A DNA stretch of 64,000 nt from Arcticibacterium sp964021845 (GTDB taxonomy: Bacteria > Bacteroidota > Bacteroidia > Cytophagales > Spirosomataceae), in the NCBI RefSeq assembly GCF_964021845.1, contig NZ_CAXHZC010000001.1, positions 1,116,001-1,180,000 of the forward strand, given 5' to 3'. Shown here piece by piece: positions 41,119-49,162 of the stretch. Positions within the stretch are counted from its first letter, which is position 1; each line of letters starts with the position of its first letter. Below the pieces are notes generated by a model. It was not told where the DNA came from. It saw only the letters and a program-made list of their open reading frames with translations, and searched no databases. The position numbers and the translations under genes are program-made.

Positions 41119-43402
41119 AGAACTTATAATTAACTCGCACGTTAATGCTTCTCCCGAGTTCATCAGCAAAATAACGTTGACGGTTTAAATAGTCTCGGTA
41201 GACTTCATTTAAGACATTTTCTATTTTTAATCCTAAGCCTAGGGTATTCTTCTTTATATGCAAAGAAGTATTAAAGCCTAGATTAATAAGCTGATAAGTG
41301 GCTGGTGGTGGCAAAAAATCTTGGTCCGCCTCTAAATTCTTCTGTTCAAAAACTACTTGATGCTCTAAACTAAGCGTAAACTCTTTTATGGAAAACTTCA
41401 AGGTATTGCTCCAATTATTTGAAGGCATGTAAACCAAAGGCTTATCATTGGTCAAATCTGTTCCTTTCAGAATAGCTGCTTTAGAAACCAACCTTACATG
41501 ACTTACTGGCTCAAAAGACAATAGGAAATCGGCACCTATTAACTGAGCATTTGTTTGCTCATAGTTAAATATTGGAAACGCTCCCCTAATGGTTAATGTA
41601 TTTTCAGTTTGAGCCTGTAAGTAAATAAAATCTCGAATGTTCTGATAATATGTCAAAACCTGAAAGAAGAGTTTCTTTTGAATCGCCAAATCAAGAGCTG
41701 CCGTTACTTTAAATGACTTCTCCGACTCCAAATCTATATTTCCTACTTCTATACTGCTTACTCCTTGGTGCAAACCAAAGCTGTAAAGCTCATTCACCGC
41801 AGGAGCCCTTAGTGTATAACCAGCGTTTAAATTAAACTTAAACGCTTTAGAAAAACTGTATTTAATTCCTGAGGAAATACTGTAGTTTTCAAACGTTCTG
41901 TTATAACGTACTATCTTCCTTGGTAAATCTCTGCTTATGGTGGCGGCATTTAATTGACGAATGTCTGTTCTTCCTCCAAACTCATAAAAAGCCTTATCGC
42001 TTTCCTTTTGATAAAACGCAAAAATTGAGCCTGTTAAGGCTACATAATCAGGAATCAAAGGTAAAATACCGGTCTCTGGGTTATTGGTATTGTCTTTTAA
42101 GTCGCCTTGAATCCCAGCTTTCACAAAGGCTCCATTACGCAAGCTTGTGCTGTAACTTCCTTCTAAAAAGTGACTATGCTGAAAAAGACTAAGTGCAGCT
42201 TGCTCTGACCTACCTGCTCTTCTTACATCAAACTCCTTTCTATTATCAATTTGACCTGCATATTGAAAAGTCAAAACAGAGGAGTTCTTATAATTTTTTG
42301 CCGTTTTTAGTTTTAACAAATGGTGATTTACTTTCTGAGAAGGAGCGTCTATTTCATAAGAAAAATCTTCTGAAGTAAAGAAAGGCTCCTCTCTATCAAA
42401 AGCAGACTCTAAATCAGTCAAATTACCAACATGAGCACCTCTTAATATACCTATTTCGGTATTAAATGTACTGAAGTACAAACTACTGTTCCATTTACCA
42501 ATCACCTTTTCTAGCTGAATAGAACCATTGGCTTCTCTCCTACCAGAATTAGTTAAATAATAATTAGGTGTTTTTTGGTCCCCTATTCCTTTTATGCTTG
42601 CATTCAAACGCCAGCCCAAACCTTTAGAAAACTTTCTGAGCTCCGTATTAAAAGTATGGCCACGGCCATTGCTCTGAAATATATAATTCACGTTTCCGTG
42701 TAAGTGAGGCTCATGCTCAATAATATCAGGCTCTATCAAAACTACGCCACCCAGCGAACTTCCAGAATACTCTAAAGCACTAACACCTTTAATAACTGAA
42801 ATGTGACCTGCCGAAAATGGGTCAATCTCAGGAGCGTGGTCGTTTCCCCACTGCTGGCCCGCCTGCTCTATCCCATTATTAAGCATGGTGATTCTGTTTC
42901 CATAAAGCCCGTCAATAATGGGTTTAGAAATACCAGAACCTGTTTTTAAAGAACTGACACCGCTGATAGTTTGCAGCAAATCACTGATGCTTTTATTGCT
43001 TTCTTTGGCTATTAAGTCTTTATCTATAGTATTGCTGTTTTGCGTACTAAAGTCAGCCCTATCGCCATGTACTAGCACCTCATCCATCAACTCTTCGTGA
43101 TGATGTAAATAAATGTTTAATACTGTGTCATTTTTTATAACCAAGTATTGACTTAAAGGCTCACAACTAACGTGGCTAATTTTTAAATGCGTTTTGGTTG
43201 GGCATAGGCCCGCAAACTCAAAATAACCATCTATATCTGCAGATTTCCCCTTACTTATACTTTCTAAGTATATTGTAGCAAAGGGTAAGGCCTCACCAGT
43301 TACCTCGTCAAAGACCCTTCCCTTTAAGCTAATTTGACAATCTTGAGCCTTTAGCGTTCCACCAAAAACTAAGATTACCAATATTTTATTCCACTTCCAC
43401 AT
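41117..43402 (-). CDS. TonB-dependent receptor, probable metal (zinc) importer
   Basis: A 761-residue outer-membrane receptor. The signal peptide (ending LKAQ) is followed by a CarboxypepD_reg-like domain (LKGRVFDEVTGEALPFATIYL), a plug domain (KSISDLLQTISGVSSLKTGSGISKPI split over residues 130-160, then GNDHAPEIDPFSAGHISVIKG) and a barrel ending in aromatic residue YKF. Histidine-rich patches (LHHHEE, EHEPHLHGN, GNDHAPE) fit a transition-metal ligand. The gene overlaps the upstream lipoprotein gene by 17 bp, and both lie behind a double palindromic operator at 43962-44012. Inference: a ZnuD-like zinc receptor under Zur or Fur control. Copper, iron complexes or another ligand cannot be excluded. 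Confidence 0.85.
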   Translation of the reverse strand: MWKWNKILVILVFGGTLKAQDCQISLKGRVFDEVTGEALPFATIYLESISKGKSADIDGYFEFAGLCPTKTHLKISHVSCEPLSQYLVIKNDTVLNIYLHHHEELMDEVLVHGDRADFSTQNSNTIDKDLIAKESNKSISDLLQTISGVSSLKTGSGISKPIIDGLYGNRITMLNNGIEQAGQQWGNDHAPEIDPFSAGHISVIKGVSALEYSGSSLGGVVLIEPDIIEHEPHLHGNVNYIFQSNGRGHTFNTELRKFSKGLGWRLNASIKGIGDQKTPNYYLTNSGRREANGSIQLEKVIGKWNSSLYFSTFNTEIGILRGAHVGNLTDLESAFDREEPFFTSEDFSYEIDAPSQKVNHHLLKLKTAKNYKNSSVLTFQYAGQIDNRKEFDVRRAGRSEQAALSLFQHSHFLEGSYSTSLRNGAFVKAGIQGDLKDNTNNPETGILPLIPDYVALTGSIFAFYQKESDKAFYEFGGRTDIRQLNAATISRDLPRKIVRYNRTFENYSISSGIKYSFSKAFKFNLNAGYTLRAPAVNELYSFGLHQGVSSIEVGNIDLESEKSFKVTAALDLAIQKKLFFQVLTYYQNIRDFIYLQAQTENTLTIRGAFPIFNYEQTNAQLIGADFLLSFEPVSHVRLVSKAAILKGTDLTNDKPLVYMPSNNWSNTLKFSIKEFTLSLEHQVVFEQKNLEADQDFLPPPATYQLINLGFNTSLHIKKNTLGLGLKIENVLNEVYRDYLNRQRYFADELGRSINVRVNYKF

Positions 43403-43943
43403 TAAATGTTACTTCGATATCTGTTTCTCCACCTGCATTAGCAATTAAACCATCAGAAACACCTGACGCTTCTTTGCTAGGTTCATGCCTTAAAGTTATA
43501 ACCAAAGTTCCGGTAGATACAGTTCCTGTCACTAAACGACTCTTTAAACCTACAGGAGTACCATTAATGTCGACGTCATCATACGAGATAGTAGCGTTTA
43601 AGCCGCCTGAAGCCTCAAAGAAAAACTGATGCTCATCACCCTCTTCATCTACTTCCTCGGTAATATTGTCAGCAGGGCTTATAGATTCATTTAGCAGTGT
43701 TATTGTTCCTGTGTAGGTTGTATTCGCTTGTAAAACCCCATTAGATATCACTGGTGCATTTCCACCATCACCGTCAATATCTTTAAAAGACAAGACTACC
43801 GTATCTCCACCGCCCTCTGGTACCAATTGGTAATTTAAAGTAGTTATTAATTCCTCTTCATTCGGAATGACTGGGTCATCCTTTTCACATGAAAAACTTA
43901 ATAAAGCCACAAACAGAAAACCGCTAATTACTTTCAAACTCAT
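43386..43943 (-). CDS. Putative surface-exposed lipoprotein, partner of the TonB receptor
   Basis: A 185-residue lipoprotein. The signal peptide (SGFLFVALLSFSC) places lipidation at C19. The next residues E-K-D-D match the K-(D/E)2 lipoprotein export signal described for Capnocytophaga, so it is probably displayed on the cell surface. The mature protein is acidic and beta-rich, with SFKDIDGDGGNAP (calcium-loop-like), HQFFFEASGG and TLVITLRHEPSKEASG segments. I recall similar small lipoproteins next to TonB receptors in Flavobacteriia, without a known role. It is the first gene behind the operator and overlaps the receptor gene by 17 bp. Inference: a ligand-binding or capture subunit for the receptor. 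Confidence 0.72.
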   Translation of the reverse strand: MSLKVISGFLFVALLSFSCEKDDPVIPNEEELITTLNYQLVPEGGGDTVVLSFKDIDGDGGNAPVISNGVLQANTTYTGTITLLNESISPADNITEEVDEEGDEHQFFFEASGGLNATISYDDVDINGTPVGLKSRLVTGTVSTGTLVITLRHEPSKEASGVSDGLIANAGGETDIEVTFNVEVE

Positions 43944-43961
43944 TATTTAAATATTTTTTTA

Positions 43962-44012
43962 TGCAACAATGTTGCAAACATAGTGCTTTTTAATAAATGC
44001 AACAACGTTGCA
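43962..44012. promoter_or_regulatory. Double palindromic operator, Zur/Fur-family-like
   Basis: Two 15-bp palindromes lie 19 and 55 bp upstream of the lipoprotein start: TGCAACAATGTTGCA at 43962-43976 (perfect 7-1-7) and TGCAACAACGTTGCA at 43998-44012 (one mismatch). Their centres are 36 bp apart, about 3.5 helical turns. The 7-1-7 form is typical of Fur-family sites, and I associate a TGCAAC/GTTGCA core with zinc-uptake genes in this phylum, though I could not verify this. Confidence 0.6.
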
Positions 44013-44026
44013 AGTGTTATTTTGTC

Positions 44027-44057
44027 AAAAAAAATACCTGCCATTTCTGACAGGTAT
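44027..44057 (-). terminator. Rho-independent terminator of the DUF2723 gene
   Basis: On the minus strand ATACCTGTC pairs with GGCAGGTAT (one mismatch-like position near the loop) and is followed by eight T. It lies 23 bp after the stop of the DUF2723 gene and just upstream of the operator. Confidence 0.75.
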
Positions 44058-44079
44058 CACTTATACTTTGACTACAAGC

Positions 44080-47064
44080 TTATTGTATTGATGCTATGTG
44101 CTTATCATAAACTTCTTTATAACTAGCCGCCAGTACCTGGTCATTTTGCTCAGTAATGTTTACCAGCATATTTAGGTCCCTTAAATCACTTTGAATAAAG
44201 CTCTGCACATTATCCATTCCCCATTGGGTAACTTCACCTGTTCGTTGCTTATTGATAAAATAAGTGAGTTGTTCATCCGCTCTTTTAACTATTACGTCTG
44301 ATATTTCTTTTGCCTTTTCGCTCTCGCCAATCGCATAATAGAATGTTGCAAAATTAGCTGCTAACTGGTCAAAAGGAATAGATTCGTCTGGCATTACTTC
44401 TAAAGCTCGGTCTAAAACCTCTTTTGCTTTTTCATTATTCCCTTCTCTTACCAGTTGGTCTGCTAACCTTAAGAAAGCAAAACGGGCTGTAATGATTGGC
44501 ACTTTCAAATAAGTTTCAGAATCATAATAAATGTCTGGATTATTAAGATTTCTCCACTCAAATTTATTCATGACATTCTCATACATCACATCGGTATTAA
44601 CCACACCATCTCTAGCACCCGGTACCTGAACCGGCATCAGTCTGTATGCATAACCTTCTAACTCTAAGAATTCTTTCAAATTTAAATAAGAATTAGGCGA
44701 TAACGTACCACCAAAATAGATTGGTCTTTCCCAGTTATTTTGAGCAATTATATCTAAAACCATGAGGTCATTTTTAAGCAAATCACGCTCACCAATGTTC
44801 CATTTCATTAGCCCTGTCAAACCTGCTTCATACTTTTCAGGAACAAAACCTTGAGCCCTAACGGCTTCAGCATCATACTCTAAAAACAAATTAGTAGATG
44901 GCAGTGTATTGATAAGTTCACCAGTAGAAACAGCCATTTGAATAGCTCTTTCATTGTTTCTGACCAAGTTCAAGTATTGCTTAAGGTTAATACCTGCTTT
45001 TACTTGCTCATTTGGATTCTCAACATATGGCAACTGGTCATTTATACCTTTTAAGAGTTGGTCTTTCGAGAAAGATATTGGCAAAGCCTCAGATTCATAA
45101 GTCTTGCGTTTCATTTGGTCAATGTACCAGTCTGTACCTAATAAACTTAGGTTACACACTCTTACGTCTGTTCTTATACCTTCTACTTCCTGAGCATACC
45201 AAAGTGGGAATGTATCGTTATCTCCACCGGTAAACAGGATTGCGTTTGGTGCTACAGAGTTAAGTAAGTTTTTAGCAAAATCTACCTGATGGTATCTATC
45301 AGAACGGTCATGACCTTTATAGGTTTGGCTTACCATTTGAAGTGGCACTATTAATCCAACAGCTACGGCTGCTATTGATTTTGACTTATCGTTCTTTAAA
45401 AACTTCAAGACAAAGTCTGCTATCGCCATAACGCCCAAGCCTACCCAAATTGCGAAAATATAAAAAGAACCTACATAGATATAATCTCTCTCTCGTGGTT
45501 CTATCGGAGGTGAATTTAGATAAACCACCAGTCCTAAACCTGTTAGTACAAACAAGAGAAACATGACTAAGAAGTCTTTATCTCTTCTTAAATATTGATA
45601 GAGCAAACCTAAAATTCCAAGAATGATTGGTAGAGCAAAGAAATTAGTTCGACCTCTGTTTTCTTGAATAGAGGTAGGTAAATCAGATGTTTTTTCAAAA
45701 ATAGCCGTAGCACTTGAACCTTCTATATCTGAAGCTCGTCCCCAGAAATTCCAGAGGAAATAACGCCAATACATGTGCCCGAACTGATGACTCATCATAA
45801 ATCGGAGGTTCTCTCCCATTTTAGGCTCCTGCGTTTCGTTAAGACCAAGTTTGCTTTTATAAAGTGCCACGTGTCTTGGGTCTTGACTCCAGATTCTAGG
45901 TAAAAGCATTTTACCACCCCAAACGTACTCTGGTGAATAATCATAAATCTCATACTTATCTTCACCCATTTTATAGTTCGGCGTTCCCTTATTAATGGCA
46001 GTAAGTTTTGAGGTATAAATTGGGCCGTATGTTAATGGCCTACTTCCGTATTGCTCTCTTTTAAGGTAATATGTAAAGCTTAAAACGTCAGAAGGGTCAT
46101 TCTCGTTAATTGGAGGATTGTAATTTGACCTAATTAAGGCCAATGAATACGTAGAATAACCTACTAAAATGAAGGCAAATGAAATCAGAGCAGTATTGAC
46201 CCATACTTTACTGTTTTTGCCAGACCAAATAATTCCGTAAGTCAGTGCGGCTATTAAAGCCAATACGAAGAAAATCATACCTGAACCAAATGGAAGGCCA
46301 AAGGAATTGACAAATAATTTTTCAAAGAAAAAACTAAAAGACGGAATTCCAGTAATAACTCCTACCATCAAAATCCCAAGTATCACTAAGCCTATCAGTA
46401 ATGCAGAAATTATACCTGCAAGACTTACTTTACTTGTTTTTTTGTAATAAACCCAAAGGCCTAAAGCTGGAATAGTTACCAAGTTTAAAAGGTGAACTCC
46501 TATAGATAATCCAACTAAATAAGCTATAAAAATCAACCACTTATTAGCCGCGGCTTCGTCTTCTATTAATTCCCATTTCAATACTGCCCAAATAACAATG
46601 GCTGTAAAGAAGGATGACATTCCGTAAACCTCTGCCTCTACTGCTGAAAACCAGAATGAATCTGACCAAGTATAAACTAAAGCTCCTACTAAACTAGCTC
46701 CTAAAACCAATATGGTCTCTGAACCAGATAAGTCTTCTCCTTTTTTTCCAATAATTTTTCTTCCTAATAACGAAGTAGTCCAGAACATAAAAAGAATGGT
46801 AAAGGCACTGGCTAATACCGAAAGCATGTTTATGGTTAAAGCTACATTCTCCACATTGCCTCCGGCAAAAAGAGACGCTAAACGCCCTAGTAATAGGAAG
46901 AAAGGTGCACCAGCAGGGTGAGGAACCTGAAGCTTGTAAGCACAGGCTATGAACTCTCCACAGTCCCAAAAACTAGCCGTAGGTTCCACAGTGAGTGTAT
47001 ATGTTACAAAGGCAATTAGGAAAGCTAACCAACCGCCAATAGTATTCAATTTTTTAAAATCCAT
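44080..47064 (-). CDS. DUF2723 membrane glycosyltransferase-like protein
   Basis: A 994-residue inner-membrane protein with about 12 helices in the first 590 residues and a large soluble C-terminal part. The N-terminus carries the DUF2723 signature (FVTYTLTVEPTASFWDCGEF and QVPHPAGAPFFLLLGRL), with the acidic D-C-G-E-F loop resembling the catalytic loop of GT-C fold O-mannosyltransferases. The soluble part has FTGGDNDTFPLWYAQEV and, near the end, TPR-like helices. Known: DUF2723 proteins, including the eukaryotic TMEM260, are protein O-mannosyltransferase relatives, and in Bacteroidota they are candidates for general protein O-glycosylation. Monocistronic, followed by a terminator. Confidence 0.85.
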   Translation of the reverse strand: MDFKKLNTIGGWLAFLIAFVTYTLTVEPTASFWDCGEFIACAYKLQVPHPAGAPFFLLLGRLASLFAGGNVENVALTINMLSVLASAFTILFMFWTTSLLGRKIIGKKGEDLSGSETILVLGASLVGALVYTWSDSFWFSAVEAEVYGMSSFFTAIVIWAVLKWELIEDEAAANKWLIFIAYLVGLSIGVHLLNLVTIPALGLWVYYKKTSKVSLAGIISALLIGLVILGILMVGVITGIPSFSFFFEKLFVNSFGLPFGSGMIFFVLALIAALTYGIIWSGKNSKVWVNTALISFAFILVGYSTYSLALIRSNYNPPINENDPSDVLSFTYYLKREQYGSRPLTYGPIYTSKLTAINKGTPNYKMGEDKYEIYDYSPEYVWGGKMLLPRIWSQDPRHVALYKSKLGLNETQEPKMGENLRFMMSHQFGHMYWRYFLWNFWGRASDIEGSSATAIFEKTSDLPTSIQENRGRTNFFALPIILGILGLLYQYLRRDKDFLVMFLLFVLTGLGLVVYLNSPPIEPRERDYIYVGSFYIFAIWVGLGVMAIADFVLKFLKNDKSKSIAAVAVGLIVPLQMVSQTYKGHDRSDRYHQVDFAKNLLNSVAPNAILFTGGDNDTFPLWYAQEVEGIRTDVRVCNLSLLGTDWYIDQMKRKTYESEALPISFSKDQLLKGINDQLPYVENPNEQVKAGINLKQYLNLVRNNERAIQMAVSTGELINTLPSTNLFLEYDAEAVRAQGFVPEKYEAGLTGLMKWNIGERDLLKNDLMVLDIIAQNNWERPIYFGGTLSPNSYLNLKEFLELEGYAYRLMPVQVPGARDGVVNTDVMYENVMNKFEWRNLNNPDIYYDSETYLKVPIITARFAFLRLADQLVREGNNEKAKEVLDRALEVMPDESIPFDQLAANFATFYYAIGESEKAKEISDVIVKRADEQLTYFINKQRTGEVTQWGMDNVQSFIQSDLRDLNMLVNITEQNDQVLAASYKEVYDKHIASIQ

Positions 47065-47216
47065 AAGTGTTTTATTAGATGCTTTTGATTTATCGGGTTA
47101 TTTGCGGTCAAAATAACAAAATTCAGTCCAAACCGTTTTCATGTATGGGTTTAAATAGTGTTAAAACTTAATTAAAAGGTAATTGACCTTGCTTTTGAAG
47201 CTCTATAGCTATGGTA

Positions 47217-47861
47217 TTAGTCTTCGTCTTTTTTTATTTTCAATTGCTTACCGAGGTTGACACTCTTTTCAATGGCTTTAGTAATAGCGATGAAGTCACT
47301 CTCATTGCCAACAAAATCCATGTCATTCACATCAATTTCAATAAGTTTCCCATGTTTATACTGACCAGAAAACTTCTTATAAAGCACATTTAAACTTTTA
47401 AGATAGTTTGGATCAATACTTTGCTCATAATCTCTGCCTCTTTTTTTGATTTGCTTCATAAGCTTAGGAATGTCAGCTTTAAGGTAAATCATTAAATCTG
47501 GTGGACTAATAGCCCTCATGATGGTATTAAAAAGCCCCTCGTAGGTTCTAAAATCAGTCTCATTTAAATGACCAGACTCATACAGGTTTTGTGCAAAAAT
47601 GTAAGCGTCTTCATAAATTGTTCTATCCTGAATAATCGTTTTCTCCTCCTGAGATTTTATTTTTAGAACTTGTTCAAACCTAGAATTAAGAAAAAATACC
47701 TGCAAATGAAACGACCATTTGGGCATGTCGTCATAAAAAGGAGCCAGGTATGGATTATTATCAACAGCCTCATAATAGACCTCCCAGCCATAATGCTCCG
47801 CTAATTTCTCTGCTAATGTGGTTTTTCCGGCACCAATATTTCCGGTAATGGCAATATGCAT
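47217..47861 (-). CDS. Deoxynucleoside kinase
   Basis: A 214-residue cytoplasmic kinase of the dNK/dGK/dCK family that phosphorylates deoxynucleosides for salvage. P-loop GNIGAGKTT is at residues 7-15, followed by EAVDNNPYL with the substrate-binding glutamate. The DRTIYEDAYIFA segment corresponds to the ERS/DRS motif, and the lid arginines are in KKRGRDYEQSI. The length matches bacterial dNKs. The substrate preference (dA/dG or dC) cannot be read. It is divergent from trhO with an 86-bp gap. Confidence 0.9.
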   Translation of the reverse strand: MHIAITGNIGAGKTTLAEKLAEHYGWEVYYEAVDNNPYLAPFYDDMPKWSFHLQVFFLNSRFEQVLKIKSQEEKTIIQDRTIYEDAYIFAQNLYESGHLNETDFRTYEGLFNTIMRAISPPDLMIYLKADIPKLMKQIKKRGRDYEQSIDPNYLKSLNVLYKKFSGQYKHGKLIEIDVNDMDFVGNESDFIAITKAIEKSVNLGKQLKIKKDED

Positions 47862-47942
47862 AAGATGAAGAGTAGTATAGGTTCAATCCCAAAATTAGGA
47901 CTTATACTGTCAATAATCATAGAAAAAGCCTAGAACCTTTAT

Positions 47943-47950
47943 TAACTTTG
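47943..47950 (+). promoter_or_regulatory. Promoter -7-like box for trhO
   Basis: TAACTTTG fits TAnnTTTG and ends 21 bp before the ATG at 47972. Its position over a possible upstream TTG start supports the ATG as the true start. The -33 element is not clear. Confidence 0.4.
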
Positions 47951-47971
47951 CACTTGTATTTTGATAATGAT

Positions 47972-48961
47972 ATGAAAGAATTTAACGTAATACTTTATTA
48001 CATCTATGCTCCCATTGAGAATCTGGTAGAATATAGAGATATACATCATCAGTTTTGCTTGGATAATAATTTGCTAGGGAGAATTATAGTAGCACCTGAA
48101 GGCTTAAATGGAACGGTTTCCGGTCTTAAAGAAGACTGTGAAGCCTATATGAAATGGATACAAGAAGATGGCAGGTTTGATGGTGTTGAGTTTAAAGTTG
48201 AACCTCATGAAGGTCATGCCTTTAAAAAGCTATACGTTAGGATTAAGAAAGAGATTGTACATTCTGAACTAGGTGTTGACCCTAATGTAAGAACTGGAAA
48301 GCACTTAGAACCCGATGAATTTAAGGCTATGATGCATGACGACGATGTGGTGCTAGTAGATATGCGTTCTAATTACGAGCACTCCGTAGGTAAATTTAAA
48401 GGTGCTGTGACATTTGACATGGGAAACCTTAGAGATTTGCCCGACCACGTTCAGGAAATTGACCATTTAAGAGACAAGAAAATAATTACTTACTGTACTG
48501 GAGGTATCAAGTGCGAAAAAGCAAGTGCATATCTTTTAGAGCAAGGTTTTGAAAACGTTTATCAACTACACGGTGGTATTATTAAATATGGTTTAGAAGC
48601 TGGTGGAGAAGATTTTGACGGTAAGTGCTATGTTTTTGATGGAAGACTCACCACTGATGTAAATTCTGTAAACCCAGAAGTCATTTCAAAATGCCATATC
48701 TGCGAGACTAAATCTGACAGAATGGTGAACTGTGCCAATCCTATTTGTAATCAGCATGTGCCTATTTGCGAAAAATGTGGTTGGGAAATGGAAGGAGCCT
48801 GCTCTAAAGCATGTAAAGAGCATCCAAAGAAAAGAGCCTATGATGGTACTGGTTACTATCAAAAGACCCTAGAAGGCTATAAGCCTGAAATAGCTGCCAG
48901 AACTCGTAAGAATACAAAGAAACTACACATAGTGGAAGACCTAGGTTTAAAGGAATCATAA
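47972..48961 (+). CDS. trhO: tRNA uridine(34) hydroxylase (rhodanese family)
   Basis: A 329-residue enzyme that hydroxylates U34 in some tRNAs, the first step towards 5-methoxy- or carboxymethoxyuridine. The N-terminal ferredoxin-like domain (about residues 1-90) contains APEGLNGTVSG. The rhodanese domain follows, with active-site CTGGIKCEKAS and YQLHGGIIKYG. A C-terminal cysteine-rich part (KCHICETKSDRMVNC, CEKCGWEMEGACSKAC) is typical of the family. I use the ATG at 47972 rather than TTG 47948, because conservation begins there and a promoter-like box overlaps the TTG. Formerly named yceA. Confidence 0.93.
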   Translation: MKEFNVILYYIYAPIENLVEYRDIHHQFCLDNNLLGRIIVAPEGLNGTVSGLKEDCEAYMKWIQEDGRFDGVEFKVEPHEGHAFKKLYVRIKKEIVHSELGVDPNVRTGKHLEPDEFKAMMHDDDVVLVDMRSNYEHSVGKFKGAVTFDMGNLRDLPDHVQEIDHLRDKKIITYCTGGIKCEKASAYLLEQGFENVYQLHGGIIKYGLEAGGEDFDGKCYVFDGRLTTDVNSVNPEVISKCHICETKSDRMVNCANPICNQHVPICEKCGWEMEGACSKACKEHPKKRAYDGTGYYQKTLEGYKPEIAARTRKNTKKLHIVEDLGLKES

Positions 48962-48986
48962 TCTTTTATTTTACGGTTTTTTAACT

Positions 48987-49026
48987 AAAAAGTGCTTTTT
49001 AGAGCATTAAATAAAGCATTTTTTTT
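48987..49026 (+). terminator. Rho-independent terminator of trhO
   Basis: AAAAAGTGCTTT pairs with AAAGCATTTTTT (one G-T pair) around a 14-base loop, and the descending arm continues into a T-run. Confidence 0.5.
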
Positions 49027-49162
49027 GTCTTTTTAATTTCTAGTTTTCCGTTTAATAAAACTCTCTTTTATAAGGTAATAAAGTAAACTAACTTGGGATA
49101 ATTTGATACATCATCTATCAAATTCCGATGTTCATTTTACGCCATACCTTAAACTAAGAGTA

